Source of the DNA: Tupaia tana
Lineage: Eukaryota > Chordata > Mammalia > Scandentia > Tupaiidae
Reading direction: 5' to 3'
DNA length: 64,000 bases
Assembly: GCA_026018925.1 (NCBI GenBank)
Contig: JAKSZU010000008.1
Span: forward strand, 59,497,027 to 59,561,026
Under the pieces are notes generated by a model. The model made no database searches. It was given only the letters and a program-made list of their open reading frames with translations, and had not been told where the DNA came from. Within the stretch, counting starts at the first letter, position 1, and every line of letters begins with the position of its first letter. This document shows positions 1 to 11,110 of the stretch, piece by piece. Position numbers and translations under genes: made by a program.

Positions 1-530
1 TTGGGAAGCACCTTTCAATCAAGGGTCTCATTATGTTCAGTTCTCACCCCATTTCCCATGACCCCGCAGAGGGTAATATGAGAGAAGAGTGGAGTATGTG
101 AACATTTAAAAGTGATTCAAGAGCTCTGAGCTCAGAGTGGCATGCAAATTCTCATGGCTTTGTCCTGATCCTAAAGGGAAAATGTGGAAAAGGTTAAAAA
201 ACCAAAGTGTTTTGATTGGCAGGAATAAGAAAATATGATGAATCAAGAGGATAGATATAATCTGTGGAGGATGTGAGAGAATACTTCCTACTTCTTTCTC
301 TGTCCTTTCCACTAATTGGAATGTGGATGTTGTGGCAGGAGCTGAAGCCACTATCTTAAAGATGAAAGCCCTGTGCTACAGACAGCTGAGCAACCGACAG
401 AAGAAGCCCAGTTTTGCACCCAGTGAAATGAACATATCAGCCTTCAATTGATCATGCTCAGATTGTTATATGAGAGAGAAATATGCTTCTTTTGTTTAAA
501 CCACAGTATTCTGGGGTTCCCTTTGATAAG
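1..530. other. Unassigned non-coding sequence
   Basis: No gene, SINE or recognisable old repeat was identified. The one reading frame on the minus strand (106-351) has no family features and no homology I recognise, so I treat it as chance. Confidence 0.5.
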
Positions 531-760
531 TCTATTTATGTATTTCTTCCATGAGTGAGATACAGAGAGGGAGAGAAATCACCCCCAGTAGGGTCTCGAT
601 GCCATGATCCATCCCCAGCCTTCAGCTAGCCCCAGCTCCATGGGCAAGAGTATGCTTGGTGTATTCAGGGAAGTCTCTAGACTTGAACCTGGAACCTTCT
701 CATGTGAGACAGCCTCGCAGAATGTCACATTCTACCGCTGCACCACAGTCCGGTGCCTCC
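531..760 (-). mobile_element. Type D tRNA-derived SINE
   Basis: Read on the minus strand it has a tRNA-like head with an internal promoter, ending at the plus-strand text ctgcaccacagtccggtg. The body holds the family signature around CCCTACTGGGGGTGATT, followed by a tail with ATACATAAATAG next to CATGGAAGAA. It is moderately diverged. A target-site duplication was not clear. Confidence 0.8.
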
Positions 761-1189
761 TAACACAAACTTAACTTTTCTAATTCATGCACAATTTCTT
801 CCACTTGACAACCCATTTTTAAAAACTTAATATGGCCTTTCTGAAACATTTGTTGTTTTCTCAATTTTAAGAAATGTTGCCACTTTGTTCTTGCCCATTT
901 TAGCTCTTCTCCTCTTTACAGTCACTCTCACCTCAAATGTCAGCATCTCAGCAAGGCCTTCCTTTATTCCCACATAGGGCTCATTGTAGCAAAATCATAT
1001 TGCCATGAGAGCAGGGGTAAGACTATAATCACAGTCCTGCAGGTGCATCGCTCCCCTGTTCTCATTGCCTGCCTACAGTCTGCGCACACGGACTCTTGTT
1101 AAATACATGATTTCTCCAAACTCCAATGAACTTACCTATCTCTAATTCTTATTTCTTACAATTTTCTCTCACAGAGTACTTAGTACTTG
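761..1189. other. Unassigned; possible L2-like fragment
   Basis: No gene was seen. The stretch around 905-1060 (control-region-like text CTCACCTCAAATGTCAGC then AAGGCCTTCCTTTATTCCC) resembles the 3' part of an ancient L2 LINE as I remember it. The call is weak. Confidence 0.3.
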
Positions 1190-1440
1190 AGTGCTGCTCC
1201 TATAGCCTAGGGTTAAGGACGCTGGATCCCACGTGGTCAAACACAGTTCAAATTCCAGGCCTGGTGGCTTGAAGAACATGCCAGGTACGTGTGTGCATGC
1301 CCCAAATCCCAACAGGTGGAAAACGTGTAGAAAAGATTGCATGGTGACCATGCCCCATGTTTTCTTCCTCTCCCATTATCTCTTATCTCTGTCCATCTCT
1401 GGTGAGCCCACACACCCACGGTCAAATAAAAATCTATCAC
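1190..1440 (+). mobile_element. Type B tRNA-derived SINE
   Basis: The tRNA-like head contains CTATAGCCTAGGGTTAAGG and a decayed B-box. It is followed by the type B signature GAAGAACATGCCAGG and the 3' text TCTGGTGAGCCCACACACC, then an A-rich tail. The copy is old and lacks most CpGs. Confidence 0.8.
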
Positions 1441-1470
1441 TCAATTATTTTCCATGTTATAAGGCTTTCT

Positions 1471-1769
1471 AAAAGTTTTTGTTGTCGGGACCAGCAGTTA
1501 GCGTAATGGCTATGTCGTTGAACTCCCACGTAGTCGACCGCGGTTCGAGTCCCGGACCCGGTGGCTTAAACTCACGCCGGGCGCGTGTGCGTGCGTGCCC
1601 AAGATCCCGAGAGGAGAATGGAGGAGAAGGGATTGCGGCGTGGCCATCCCCCCTGAGGGGTGATTTCCTGCTTTCTATCTCTCTGTCTCTCTCTGTCTGT
1701 CTGGCGAGCGCATGCGCCCTATAGCAAAAACCTCTCCAAAAAAAGAAAAAAAAAAAAGTTTTTGTTGTC
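1471..1769 (+). mobile_element. Type A1 SINE with 16-bp target duplication
   Basis: The element spans about 1487-1753 and is flanked by exact copies of AAAAGTTTTTGTTGTC at 1471-1486 and 1754-1769. It has an A-box TAGCGTAATGG and a perfect B-box GGTTCGAGTCC, many CpGs, and an A-tail. This is a young copy. It sits directly 5' of an older type A2 element that uses the same target motif. Confidence 0.93.
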
Positions 1770-2032
1770 AATACCAGCAGATGGTGTAATGGTTATGTTG
1801 CTGGACTCCCACATGGCCGACTGCGGTTCAAGTCTTGGAATCAGCGGCTTGAAACTCACACCGGGTACATGTGTGCACTTGTGGTGCATGCCCAAGATCC
1901 TGAGAAGAGAGTGGAAGAGAAAGGATTGCCGTGTGCCCATCTTCCTGGGGAGCGATTTCTCGCTTTCTGTCTCTCTGGTGAGCACACACCCCCTATAGCA
2001 AAAAACTCTTTAAAACAAAGGTTTTGTTGTTC
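1770..2032 (+). mobile_element. Type A2 SINE, older partner of a tandem pair
   Basis: The element begins ACCAGCAGATGGTGTAATGG, with a B-box GGTTCAAGTCT and a degraded body ending AAAAAACTCTTTAAAA. It is followed by a third, slightly changed copy of the target site at about 2016-2032. Fewer CpGs than its 5' neighbour indicate greater age. Confidence 0.88.
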
Positions 2033-2224
2033 ATTTATATTCCTGAATTTTCAGAAAGACAATTTGCTGTTATGGGCTAACCTGCGTCCAAGGGATCCAG
2101 TTAAAGTTCAATTCGGGATTATTCTTCACAAATTACTGTTCCATAGACACTTTAAGATGACAAGCCAATATCATTTCCAGAGCCCGCTTTGTATGTAGTG
2201 TTAATCTTTCCCTCACAGTGTATT

Positions 2225-2345
2225 CAGTCATTGAGGAAATAGTAATTGAGCATCTATAATAATATATGACAGGCCCTGGTCTAGGTGTCTAGAAAACATG
2301 TGTGAAGAAGACAAAAGATCTTTGCTTACATGGAACTTTATCTCC
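2225..2345 (-). repeat. Possible ancient LINE 3' fragment
   Basis: Text such as ATTGAGCATCTATAAT, then GACAGGCCCTGGTCTAGGTG and CATGGAACTTTAT, resembles a common old mammalian repeat tail read in reverse. The family assignment is from memory and weak. Confidence 0.35.
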
Positions 2346-2473
2346 TAAGGATAAATTGGTTTTAAATTCAACTTCTTTTTTTTTAAAGGATACTTTATAT
2401 TTGAATGACTTCAAACAACAAGGAACAGGATTTAGTGTCTTATTACACCATGGGTTTCATAAATTATGCCTTT

Positions 2474-2718
2474 GAGGGCTGATGGTGGCACAGTGGTAAA
2501 ATGATTCTCAGTAAAATTGACCTACATGGGGAAGTTGTGGGTTTGCACCTTGAGACCCCACTGAGTATGCCAGGCATGCATTTGTCCATAAGTTGGACCT
2601 GACTGAGACCAGGGATAGTTGGTGACATTGAGATACTATCAGGGATGCTATCTCTCTGTTTCTCTCTGTCTCTCTTGCTCATGAAATAGATAGATAAATA
2701 AATAAACTTAGAAAAAAT
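2474..2718 (+). mobile_element. Type D SINE
   Basis: The head reads GGGCTGATGGTGGCACAGTG then GTAAAATG, with a weak B-box GGGTTTGCACC. The body runs through GAGACCCCACTGAGTATGCC. The tail carries GATAAATAAATAAAC, which contains polyadenylation-like AATAAA units. Confidence 0.85.
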
Positions 2719-2721
2719 TAC

Positions 2722-3262
2722 TGGGACCAACAGATGGCATAGCAGTTACATTACTGGACTCCCACATAGTTGACCTCAGTTCAAGTCCTGGACTTGGCAT
2801 TTAAAACTCACACTGGTGGGACCAGCAGTTAGCGTAATGGCTATGTTGCTGGACTCCCACATAGTTGACTGCGGTTCATGTCCCGGACCCAGCAGCTTAA
2901 CCTCATGCCGGGCGTGTGCGCGTGCATTCCCGGGACCCTGAGAGGAGAATGGAGGAGAAGGGATTGTGGCGTGGCCATTCCCCCTGGGGGGTGATTTCTC
3001 GCTTTCTGTCTCTCTGTCTCTTTCTGTCTTTCTGGCGACCACACGCGCCCTATAACAAAAACCTCTAAAAAAAAGAAAACTGTAAAACTCACGCTGGGCA
3101 GGTATGTGTGTGTGCCTAAGATCCTGAGAGGAGAATGGAAGAGAAGGGATTGTTGCATGCCCAGCCCTTCTCACTTTTCTCACTTTCTGTCTCTCTGTCT
3201 CTATCTCTCCAGTGTGTACACCGCCCTGTAGCAAAACTATCTCTCTAAAAAAAAAAAAGAAG
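2722..3262 (+). mobile_element. Type A2 SINE split by a later type A1 SINE
   Basis: The outer A2 copy occupies 2722-2817 and resumes at about 3083-3262. The split falls in the sequence TAAAACTCACACTGG (2802-2816), which is repeated as TAAAACTCACGCTGG at 3083-3097 after the inserted element. The outer element ends with AAAACTATCTCTCTAAAA and an A-tail. Confidence 0.92.
2818..3082 (+). mobile_element. Type A1 SINE nested inside type A2
   Basis: A full-length A1 begins GGGACCAGCAGTTAGCGTAA and ends in CCTCTAAAAAAAAGAAAA. It is flanked by a 15-bp target duplication with one mismatch (2802-2816 and 3083-3097). Its insertion inside A2 shows that A1 was active after A2. Confidence 0.94.
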
Positions 3263-3293
3263 AAAAATAATAACTACCACTTGGTTTCATAAA

Positions 3294-3420
3294 AGGCATC
3301 CTCAAAAAGTTCATTGACAAAGTGGATTATGAAGAATTTATGTACTGGTCTTCAAAAATTTTGCACCAAAATAAACTCGTACTTTAATTTCATTTTACAC
3401 AAACTTTCTGAAGTCACCCC
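3294..3420 (+). mobile_element. Palindromic MITE-like element, copy 1
   Basis: The ends are inverted repeats: CTCAAAAAGTTCA near the left end and AACTTTCTGAAG near the right end. In between is TTTTGCACCAAAATAAACTC. It belongs to a family with at least five copies in this window. A mariner/Tc1 type is plausible from size and structure, but I could not confirm a TA target duplication. Confidence 0.65.
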
Positions 3421-3744
3421 ATAGAGAATGTGACAGTATTATGTAATATGTAAAGTGTTGTCTCAGACTAATGGCTCATCTTGTAAGCTATGCAATGTGT
3501 GCATTTACAAGGTGCATCAATTAGAGGCAGACAGGAGGCACAAATACAGTAAGATCGCTTCTCACTTTGGGTTCCATCACCCAAAACAGGTATATGCAGT
3601 TGAATACTGATAAAAAATCCCACTGGCAGGCATTTAAAAATAAAGATATGTGTACAACTTTTATCTCTTCACCTGAAAATATGGCCGAAGCCCTCTTCTA
3701 ATATACTATATAAGACCAACCAGAATTCCTTTTCTTTTTTCTTT

Positions 3745-4007
3745 TCTTTTTTTTTTTTTTTAGGAATATTTTTGCTACAGGATGCCTGTGTGCTTGCTGG
3801 AGAGGTGGAGAGAGACAGAAAGCGAGAAATCACCCCCTATGGAAGATGGCCATACTGTAATCCCTTCTCCTCTATTCTCCTTTCAGGATCTTGGGCATGC
3901 ACGCACACATGCCCAGCCTGAGTTTTAAGCTGTTGCATCCAGGACTCGAAACTCAGTCAGCTATGTGGAAGTCCAGTGGCATAATTGTTACGCCATCTGC
4001 TGGTCCC
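3745..4007 (-). mobile_element. Type A2 SINE
   Basis: The plus strand shows a T-rich tail (3729-3761), then ATTTTTGCTACAGG, the GAGAAATCACCCCC block and a head ending in GCCATCTGCTGGTCCC. The copy is of intermediate age. Confidence 0.9.
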
Positions 4008-4858
4008 AGTATTCATTTTATTATTCTTACAAAATAGACATAACTTTAATAGAAAAAGAAATCAAGAACATCGCATAGAATTATGCTATCTTGTTAGAAA
4101 CATGTCTGCTGCTGCACCAATGGGTTAACCTGAAATTATAGAAAAGAGGTTAAATAATTTGCCAGTAATAAGAAGAAATTTAATAGGAAGACATAGGTAG
4201 AAGCAGTTTTAAGATTCTTATGGTAGGCATTTTACAAATAAGTACATCTGGAAAGATTAATAATGTAATGTTTATAAATGATAAAAAACATAGGCTCTCT
4301 TTTTTATAAGCATGGTTGATAGGAGTAACTAAATATCAATTTCCTCTAGATGCATTTTTCCATGGAACAAATCACTTTTTTCCAGCAGAATACTCCTTGT
4401 AGCAGCCACATAATGAAAGCATTTCCCAATAGATATCCATCTCTGAGAGCAGATTTTATTTCTCTGCCTGATTTCCAAAAATGCAATCTGATTTCATGAG
4501 GACGTAGGCCAGTGGACCAATAAATGACTGTTGTAAGTATGTATCAAGAAAGGCTCACAACTTGTGATGCAAAATCTGCCGTGGACTTCTTTCTTTCCAT
4601 CTGAGAGTTGTAATTCCAACACCATGCCTTGTACATGGATTGAGTGCAAAGATCAGCCCCAGGCAGGTTTAAATAAAACATTGACATTTTGAAAAATGAT
4701 CCAAGTGTTTCCTTTTTTCACCTTCTATTTTTTTTTCTTTGCTGTTTCAGGTAGTATCAAAGAGGAAATGCTTTTTGGGGAGACTGTGTCTGCAAACATT
4801 GAGTAAATTTCATATTCTCCAGGGCATAATAGCGCAATGACAATTTGTAAACCACGAA
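4008..4858. other. Unassigned AT-rich sequence
   Basis: No gene or recognisable repeat was seen apart from short homopolymers. Confidence 0.5.
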
Positions 4859-4890
4859 AGATAAAGTTGTAGAAAGATAAAGTTGTAGAA
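4859..4890. repeat. 16-bp tandem duplication
   Basis: AGATAAAGTTGTAGAA occurs twice in direct succession. Confidence 0.9.
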
Positions 4891-4979
4891 TTGAGAAAAG
4901 TTGGTTTTTACTTCATCATACTGTCTTCCTTTCTTGGAAACTGAAGCTGGGAAGCCAATTTTGTACTCAAGAGCTGAAG

Positions 4980-4983
<4 letters not shown>

Positions 4984-5057
<74 letters not shown>

Positions 5058-5058
5058 G
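4984..5058. repeat. (TA)n(CA)n microsatellite
   Basis: About 40 bases of TA units pass directly into CA units, with a short TA end. Reading frames across it are artefacts of the repeat. Confidence 0.97.
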
Positions 5059-5810
5059 TAATAGTCATCACACATATATAATGTATCAGCCATTATTGAA
5101 GGTAATTTCAAGACATACAATTGAAGACCATGATTTCCTTTTATTCCAACTTTCTAATTTTATTAGGATTTTATTATGAATGTTTTGATAGTACATACAT
5201 ATTTTACAGTACACCTCGTTGTTCGTAAGAGATAAGCAAATTTACTGTGACACTGTATTAGCAGAGACTGTGTCCTTGTCAAGGAACTGGTAGATGGGGT
5301 GGCATATTCCGAGAGACTGCAGCCACTGCCTCTGACCTGAAAATAGATATATTGGATTTAGTTTGTTGGACATAAGTTAATTATCAAGTTTCATCATATA
5401 AATTGTCTTCAAAGAGAAGAGGCAGCAGGATGGCTCATTACTGCAGAGTTCCTTACTCGACTTCATCCAAGCCCTTGCTCTCTAATGCCAAGAGCCACAG
5501 CCTCTGATGGAGACTTTAATTCATGGCGATACTGCAATGCAGTTCATTTCAGGATCTCTATTGTTGTGTCCCTGAGGGTTCATTCTTCTCAGTAATAGGA
5601 ATGGCTCTGCTCTATAGGAGGTTAAACATACAGAACCCTAGTGGCTTGCATGATGTCTGACTTCAGCATCGTCTCTGGCACACAGATGATGTGAAAGAAA
5701 CTGTCATTTCTTTCCCCAGTCAGTATTAACACCTAATGTAGAGTTTTCTCAAAAATGCTTCACAAGATGCAGACTTAACACACACACTCATATATGAAAC
5801 TGGAATAAAA

Positions 5811-5811
<1 letters not shown>
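5059..5811. other. Unassigned sequence
   Basis: No gene or clear repeat was identified. The region has slightly more complex composition around 5200-5700 but no family features. Confidence 0.5.

Positions 5812-5854
<43 letters not shown>
5812..5854. repeat. (CA)n microsatellite
   Basis: An uninterrupted run of about 20 CA units. Confidence 0.97.
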
Positions 5855-5856
<2 letters not shown>

Positions 5857-7328
5857 GATTCCAGGCTTATTTCACACTGAAGGAATCAAATCATCACTAC
5901 AGCTAATCATCAAGTTCCTCAGGAGGGGATTTTCATGTAAAAGTTTCATGCTTGTTTGTTTAAAGCCTTAGTATAAATTTGCAGGTGATGAGAGCAACCT
6001 TCATTCTGATAAAAGAACAGACCAAGCTACTGATTGGAGAAAATTACATGAAGTTTTTTAATCAAAGTCTCTGTGGTTGACTGTCTGATTTTCTAGGCCA
6101 GATGTCAAATGTTTTTCACTGATGTCGATGTGGAAGTAATCACTAAACCAATTCCAAGAATGAGTAAGTGAGACGGTAATAATGTTTCATTTCGGTACTA
6201 CATAAGGTCTCTTCCCTAGCCATGAACAAAGTAACAGGACCTCTCTGATTCAATATAATTACATAAACTATGACTTTGAAATTTGTAGATCGTTTCATCT
6301 CTTCAGATTATGTGACTGTCTTATGAATATGTGAATATGGCATGTATCTGAAGGCTGTCAGGAAAAATGTGGAGCAACCTGCAATTACCAATTTGTTTAT
6401 ATTTTCAAGATCCACATTTAATTTAAAATGCAATTAAACATTTATTGTCTAATCTATTTGATGTGTTTTTTCTTTTTTGCAACAAAAATAACCAATCATT
6501 TAAAAGATCCCTGAGTTTACTAGAAAAGCACATCTTCTGCTGTTTGACATGCTGGGGCAACAGAGTAGCTAATCTGATATATGCAGATTTGTTTTCTTGA
6601 TTTTTTTTTTTTAATCTGCAAAACAGTCTAGATAGGACAGAAAAATTAGACCAAAATAAAATGCTAAATTTCTTATTCAGTGCTCTACTGAAGTGACACA
6701 TGAATACACAATACCGTTTACTATGTTCCACACTGGCACAAATCTTTTCCTAGAAAAAGCAATAGCATAGAAGACAGTTTTATTTAGGAGGACAAATACT
6801 TGCCCCAAAATACTTCAAATAAATATTGAGATATTTTGAAACTGCCTAAAAGAATGTTCCATATCCCTCACTGACAGATGAAATTCAGCCTGAAGAACTC
6901 CACTGGCATTGGCTTGTACGGTAGTAGCACCTGGTTTCATTCCTAGAATTCTCCACCTCCTTTTCCTGTCCATCATATCATTAGCTTCAGAGAACTAAAA
7001 TGCCTAGAGTAAACAGATACTTTAAAGAATCTTCTGAATAGGGATTTATTTGAAAAATAAACAAACCAGGTAAAGAGAGTGAAAGGAATATCAGTAGCTG
7101 TAGACGGGCTCTAAGAAGTGCTCCTCGAAATCCATATACACTAGGATTTCCCCAATAGCTCTAGTAACTAAAGGGCATTATCCCCCACTCCAGGATGTGG
7201 CCAAAACATGTCTACCCTCAAAAATACCCCACCTTGAACACCCACCCATTGGCCATCCAATATATGTCTCCCAGACAAAAATTGAATTTTCTCCTAAGGT
7301 TATTTTGATGAATAACCAATTTCCAAAG
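5855..7328. other. Unassigned non-coding sequence
   Basis: No gene or identifiable repeat was seen over about 1.5 kb. The minus-strand reading frame at 6423-6731 has no recognisable domain. Confidence 0.5.
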
Positions 7329-7505
7329 TGGGCTCTGTGGCCTAGTGGTTAAAGGAACTAGATCTCACAATGGCTGATCACACGGTTAGAGACCCAGACT
7401 CTGAGGCTTGAAAAACACAGAGGAGAGGGTGCATTCTACACCACCCCCCTCTTTAAGCCCCCATCCCTCTATCTCTCTGACAAGAACACAAACCCTCTGG
7501 AAATG
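7329..7505 (+). mobile_element. Type B SINE, internally shortened
   Basis: The head GGGCTCTGTGGCCTAGTGG then TTAAAGGAAC is followed by GGCTTGAAAAACACAGAGG, and then quickly by the pyrimidine-rich 3' part. Much of the middle block is missing. The copy is old. Confidence 0.7.
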
Positions 7506-7506
7506 A

Positions 7507-7708
7507 TTTTAAGTAATTATTTTATTTAAATTTATTTATTTTAATTTGACCAGAGAGGGACAGAGTGAGAGAGAGAGCAAGAGAAAAAGCAAGAGAGAGA
7601 GCAAGAGAGGGAGAGAGAGAAAGCAAGCCCTCAGGTCCAGGACTCGAACCATGGTTGGCCATGTGGGAGTACAATGCCTTTAGCCACCATGCTACCTACC
7701 AGGCCCAG
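7507..7708 (-). mobile_element. Type C (short) SINE with GA-rich tract
   Basis: On the plus strand it runs from an A/T-rich tail with ATTTATTTATTTTAATTTG, through a GAGA/GCAA tract (7565-7625), to GGACTCGAACCATGGTTGGC and CTACCTACCAGGCCC. The middle block of type A is absent. It lies directly against the preceding type B copy. Confidence 0.8.
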
Positions 7709-7821
7709 GATTTTTTTTTAAATGCCATGACATTTTTTTTTAAATTATTTTTATCTTTGATTTTTCACTACACCGTGGGTAAGGCTTTTGGTTTTAAATC
7801 ATCAATCTCAATGATTGATAA

Positions 7822-8127
7822 CCTGTCATCCTAAATCTTTTTTTTTTTTTTTTTTGGAGAGGTTTTTTTCGCTATAGGGCGCGTGCGCTCGCCAGACAGA
7901 CAGAGAGAGACATAGAGACAGAAAGCGAGAAATCACCCCCCAGGGGGGATGGTCATGCCGCAATCCCTTCTCCTCCATTCTCCTCTCGGGATCTTGGGCA
8001 CGCACGCACACGCGCCCGGCGTGAGTTGTAAGCCACCGGGTCCGAGACCCGAACCGCGGTCGACTACGTGGGAGTCCAGCGACATAGCCATTATGCTAAC
8101 TGCTGGTTCCCTGTCATCCTAAATCTT
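7822..8127 (-). mobile_element. Type A1 SINE, youngest sublineage, 18-bp target duplication
   Basis: The element spans about 7840-8109 and is flanked by CCTGTCATCCTAAATCTT at 7822-7839 and 8110-8127. It carries the changes shared with the copies at 40.1 and 44.8 kb: GGGAACC start, TCTATGTCTC and CTATAGCGAAAA. It is CpG-rich with a long T-run on the plus strand, so it is a recent insertion. It splits an older MLT1-like LTR. Confidence 0.95.
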
Positions 8128-8520
8128 AATGACTTAAAAGAGCAACAGTTGTTTTATTACTATCTATCACAATTCTGGGAGTTAATTGTACTTAATTGAA
8201 CAGTTTGTGATTGTAATTTGGGGCCGGCCTTATTTCAAAGACTTTCTGAATCACGTGTGTCATGGTTAATACCAACAGTTGACGTAAGGTCTCAGCTAGG
8301 ACTGTCAGGTTCTCTCCATGTGACCAGGGCTTTCTCACAACAGACAGGAAGGGGAGATCTCAGTCCCTTACTCAATCCCTGGGCCTTCACACATGCAGAG
8401 TCACTTCTCCTGGATTCTGTTGCTCAAGCAGGTATAGAGCCTTCGTTCAAGGCAAATGGACATAGAGGGTACTTCTTCATGAAAAGAGTATTAGAGAATT
8501 TGAAGCCATTTTTTTAAGTT
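8128..8520 (-). mobile_element. MLT1-like MaLR LTR (endogenous retroviral relic)
   Basis: The order of landmarks on the plus strand matches MLT1-class LTRs read in reverse: AACAGTTGTTTTATTAC, TCACAATTCTGGGAGTT, a region around TCTCCATGTGACC, GGATTCTGTTGCTCAAGCAG, and GAATTTGAAGCCATTTTTT at the end. It is strongly decayed. The assignment is from memory of the consensus. It may extend left of the inserted SINE to about 7760. Confidence 0.6.
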
Positions 8521-9032
8521 AGTATCTTTTACTCCCTAGTATATAACAAAGGATAAATGATTGAACATTAAAAATGTTTAGAGACTAAGTCAAAGGATAA
8601 TGTGTGTCTAAATTTGGTGAGAAGAATGTCAATAAATAAAAAGAGATACAATACGTGTGAGAGGATTTTAGAGAGAAAACAGAACTAATGAGAAGACTTC
8701 TAAAATATGCCTAAAATGACTGGCCCACGTGCGTCCAGTGATTGGTGTGCCATCGTTTGCAATAGACTGTCCAGAAAACACCCTGACATTACAATCATTC
8801 AGAAGTAAGTTTATCTCTCTCCCTTACTATCAACCTTGCACATGATCATTTTAATTCCTGAGCCTCAGTTAAATACTTTCAACACTCTCCATAGTGAGAG
8901 TTGTAACAACTATCTTCTAGAATTATTGAAAAGGTTTTTAAAATAATGCCTGGTAGCTATTTAGCATATAAGTGATATAAATACAGATAGTCCAGTAATT
9001 CAAAGAGAACGATTAATGAGTTTCTCAGCCTA
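8521..9032. other. Unassigned AT-rich sequence
   Basis: No gene or recognisable repeat was seen. Confidence 0.5.
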
Positions 9033-9160
9033 CAAAAGGACTTCAGAAAGTTCATGGAAAAATGGAATTAAAGTATGAGTTTATTTGGTGCAAAAACTTT
9101 TTAGTCACACGTAGTGTTTTCATAATACGCATTCACCGCAAACTTTTTGAATACCCCTCA
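9033..9160 (-). mobile_element. Palindromic MITE-like element, copy 2
   Basis: The ends GGACTTCAGAAAGTTCATGG and AAACTTTTTGAATACCCC are imperfect inverted repeats. The inner text GTTTATTTGGTGCAAAAAC is the reverse complement of the inner text of copy 1. This is one of the better-preserved copies. Confidence 0.7.
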
Positions 9161-10800
9161 TCTATCAATTTGTTTTGAATATCTTTTTTATTAGAATGTC
9201 ATGACTTAACTCTTAAAATGTTTGGATTATTTTCATTAATTAATTCAATCTTTGCAGACTATGATGAGAAGTTTAATACCTCGTTTCCTTGTGGATATGG
9301 TCAATATTCCACACATTGCACCAGAATTCTATATGTCAGTTGCAGGTTGCCAACACCATCTAAAACTTATCAGTCCAAAAATTAGTTAAATTTATTTATA
9401 AATATTCAGTATCCCCAAAATTATTTGTCTATTTTGATCTCTTTCATGATTTTGAATATTAATAATTATGCTTAACAAAAATGTCCTTATTTCACAAAAT
9501 ATTTGTTGAGCACATATCTAGAAGATCAATGGTTAAGAAACACAGTTAATTAGAAATCTTTAATTATAATAATTTTTGTGATAAGTTATCTTCTAAGGTT
9601 TTAAAATAAAGAAATAGTATTTTTACAGCATGAGAAGATCTTTTCATGGTTTTCCCCTCTTCACATCTCCTAGACGTATTCTGATGCAGAGAAAGGAAAG
9701 TACAGTCAATAGGACTTATTGAAGAAATTCAGCAACACAGAAAGCTTGTTTCATATGCACAAATTCTATCTTTATTTTTAATATCCAAAATAGACAATTT
9801 GGGTGAATATTAATATATGCAAACTAAATCCAATGTTAATTCAGGTTTTCTAAAAAATCATAATAGTCATTTGGGGAAGAAAGAGGCAATGCATTCCATG
9901 GCCTTTTTATAGAGCTACTGGCTGCCTTCAAGAGTATATAGAAACCATTATCCTTGCCATATTGCAGGTAACTTTTTCAACTTAAAATAAAATCTATAGA
10001 CCATGTTGAATAATCTCTCTTGCAAGACCATCATCCTACCTCATTGAAACACTGAGATAAAAATATTCAATGGGTATGAATGCTCTTTACTTATCACTGA
10101 GCTTTTAAAAAGGCTTAAGTAACAAGATTGACTTTTTATGCTAAACTGGGTTCCATGTTTAATTCTTATGACTATTGATGGATGAAACATAAAAAGTGAT
10201 GAATTTGTAGCCGGTGAGTCAGATGTTTATGACTTCTGAAAGAGCAGATTCAGAACACTCAAAAAGTTAGAATGAAATATGGAGATTTCTTCAATTGCAT
10301 ATGAATGAGATCATCTGTGATATTTAATTACTTTAATAAAATGTTTTGCATTAAACCTTGTTTTCAAGAAAAGAGAAAAAAATTATAACCACAAAACACA
10401 ATTTCTACTTCACATCTTAACAGCAAACATAAGAATAGTGATTAATTGATTATTTAGAAGCTTGTGGAGACATTCAAAGGCAACATAACTGTCTACAAAG
10501 AACACAGATTTGGAATAAAAATTCATGAGTTAAATTTCTTCTATCTCTTTGGGGCAAGTTTGGGAGATCAGTTTCACTTTTTGTTGTTTGTTCATTTATT
10601 TTTGCAAAATGGAGATACTATAATATACCAATAAAGTTTTTTGTGAACATCCACTAGGTTAACAAACGAAAAAGGCCCTGACACAGCTCTGGCCCATGAT
10701 AGATGGTAAACAAATGCTACTTTATTGCTTGCTTTATATTGAATGGTATATTTAATATAAATATTAAGTTTAATATTTTATGTAATTATATGAAAATAAT
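9161..10800. other. Unassigned AT-rich, SINE-free sequence
   Basis: About 1.6 kb with no recognised mobile element and no gene. Composition is uniformly AT-rich. Confidence 0.5.
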
Positions 10801-10816
10801 TGCATATTAATGATCT

Positions 10817-10850
10817 AATGGAATTAAAGTATGAGTCTTTTTGGTTCAAA
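10817..10850 (-). repeat. Fragment of the palindromic MITE-like family
   Basis: AATGGAATTAAAGTATGAGT followed by TTTTTGGTTCAAA matches the inner arm of the copies at 9.0 and 11.5 kb. The rest of the element is missing or unrecognisable. Confidence 0.45.
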
Positions 10851-10932
10851 CATGTATATATAAAAATTATATATAATTTAATTGGTCCCCAGCAACAATC
10901 TCATTATTTTCTATTTCTTCCTTTCTTTCTTT

Positions 10933-11110
10933 TTAAAAGTTTATTCATTTATTTCTTCCATAAGGTGCGTGCGTGGTGGAGGAGAGAGACTCTAGCAGGC
11001 TTTCATGTCTCAATCTAGACCAGATTCAGCCAGTCCAGGTCACAGGCATGTGAATACATGACTACTGTGCTGAGGGCAGTGCTGAGATGGTCAGGGAAGT
11101 CCCGAGAAAT
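10933..11110 (-). mobile_element. Decayed type D SINE fragment
   Basis: The plus strand begins with a tail-like AGTTTATTCATTTATTTCTT and then CCATAAGG, followed by a body that only loosely follows type D. The tRNA-like head is not clear. Confidence 0.5.

Noticed and set aside
1487-1570. Functional tRNA gene
   Set aside because: A-box and B-box are present, but the cloverleaf cannot be completed, and the head continues into a SINE body with tail and target duplication. The same applies to all other SINE heads.
2776-3234. 152-codon open frame on the minus strand
   Set aside because: It runs through nested type A SINEs. The same peptide pattern (CpG-rich head, Ser/Leu-rich pyrimidine tract) recurs in every young SINE.
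4901-5179. Frames encoding YIYIYI/THTHTH peptides
   Set aside because: They are translations of TA and CA microsatellites.
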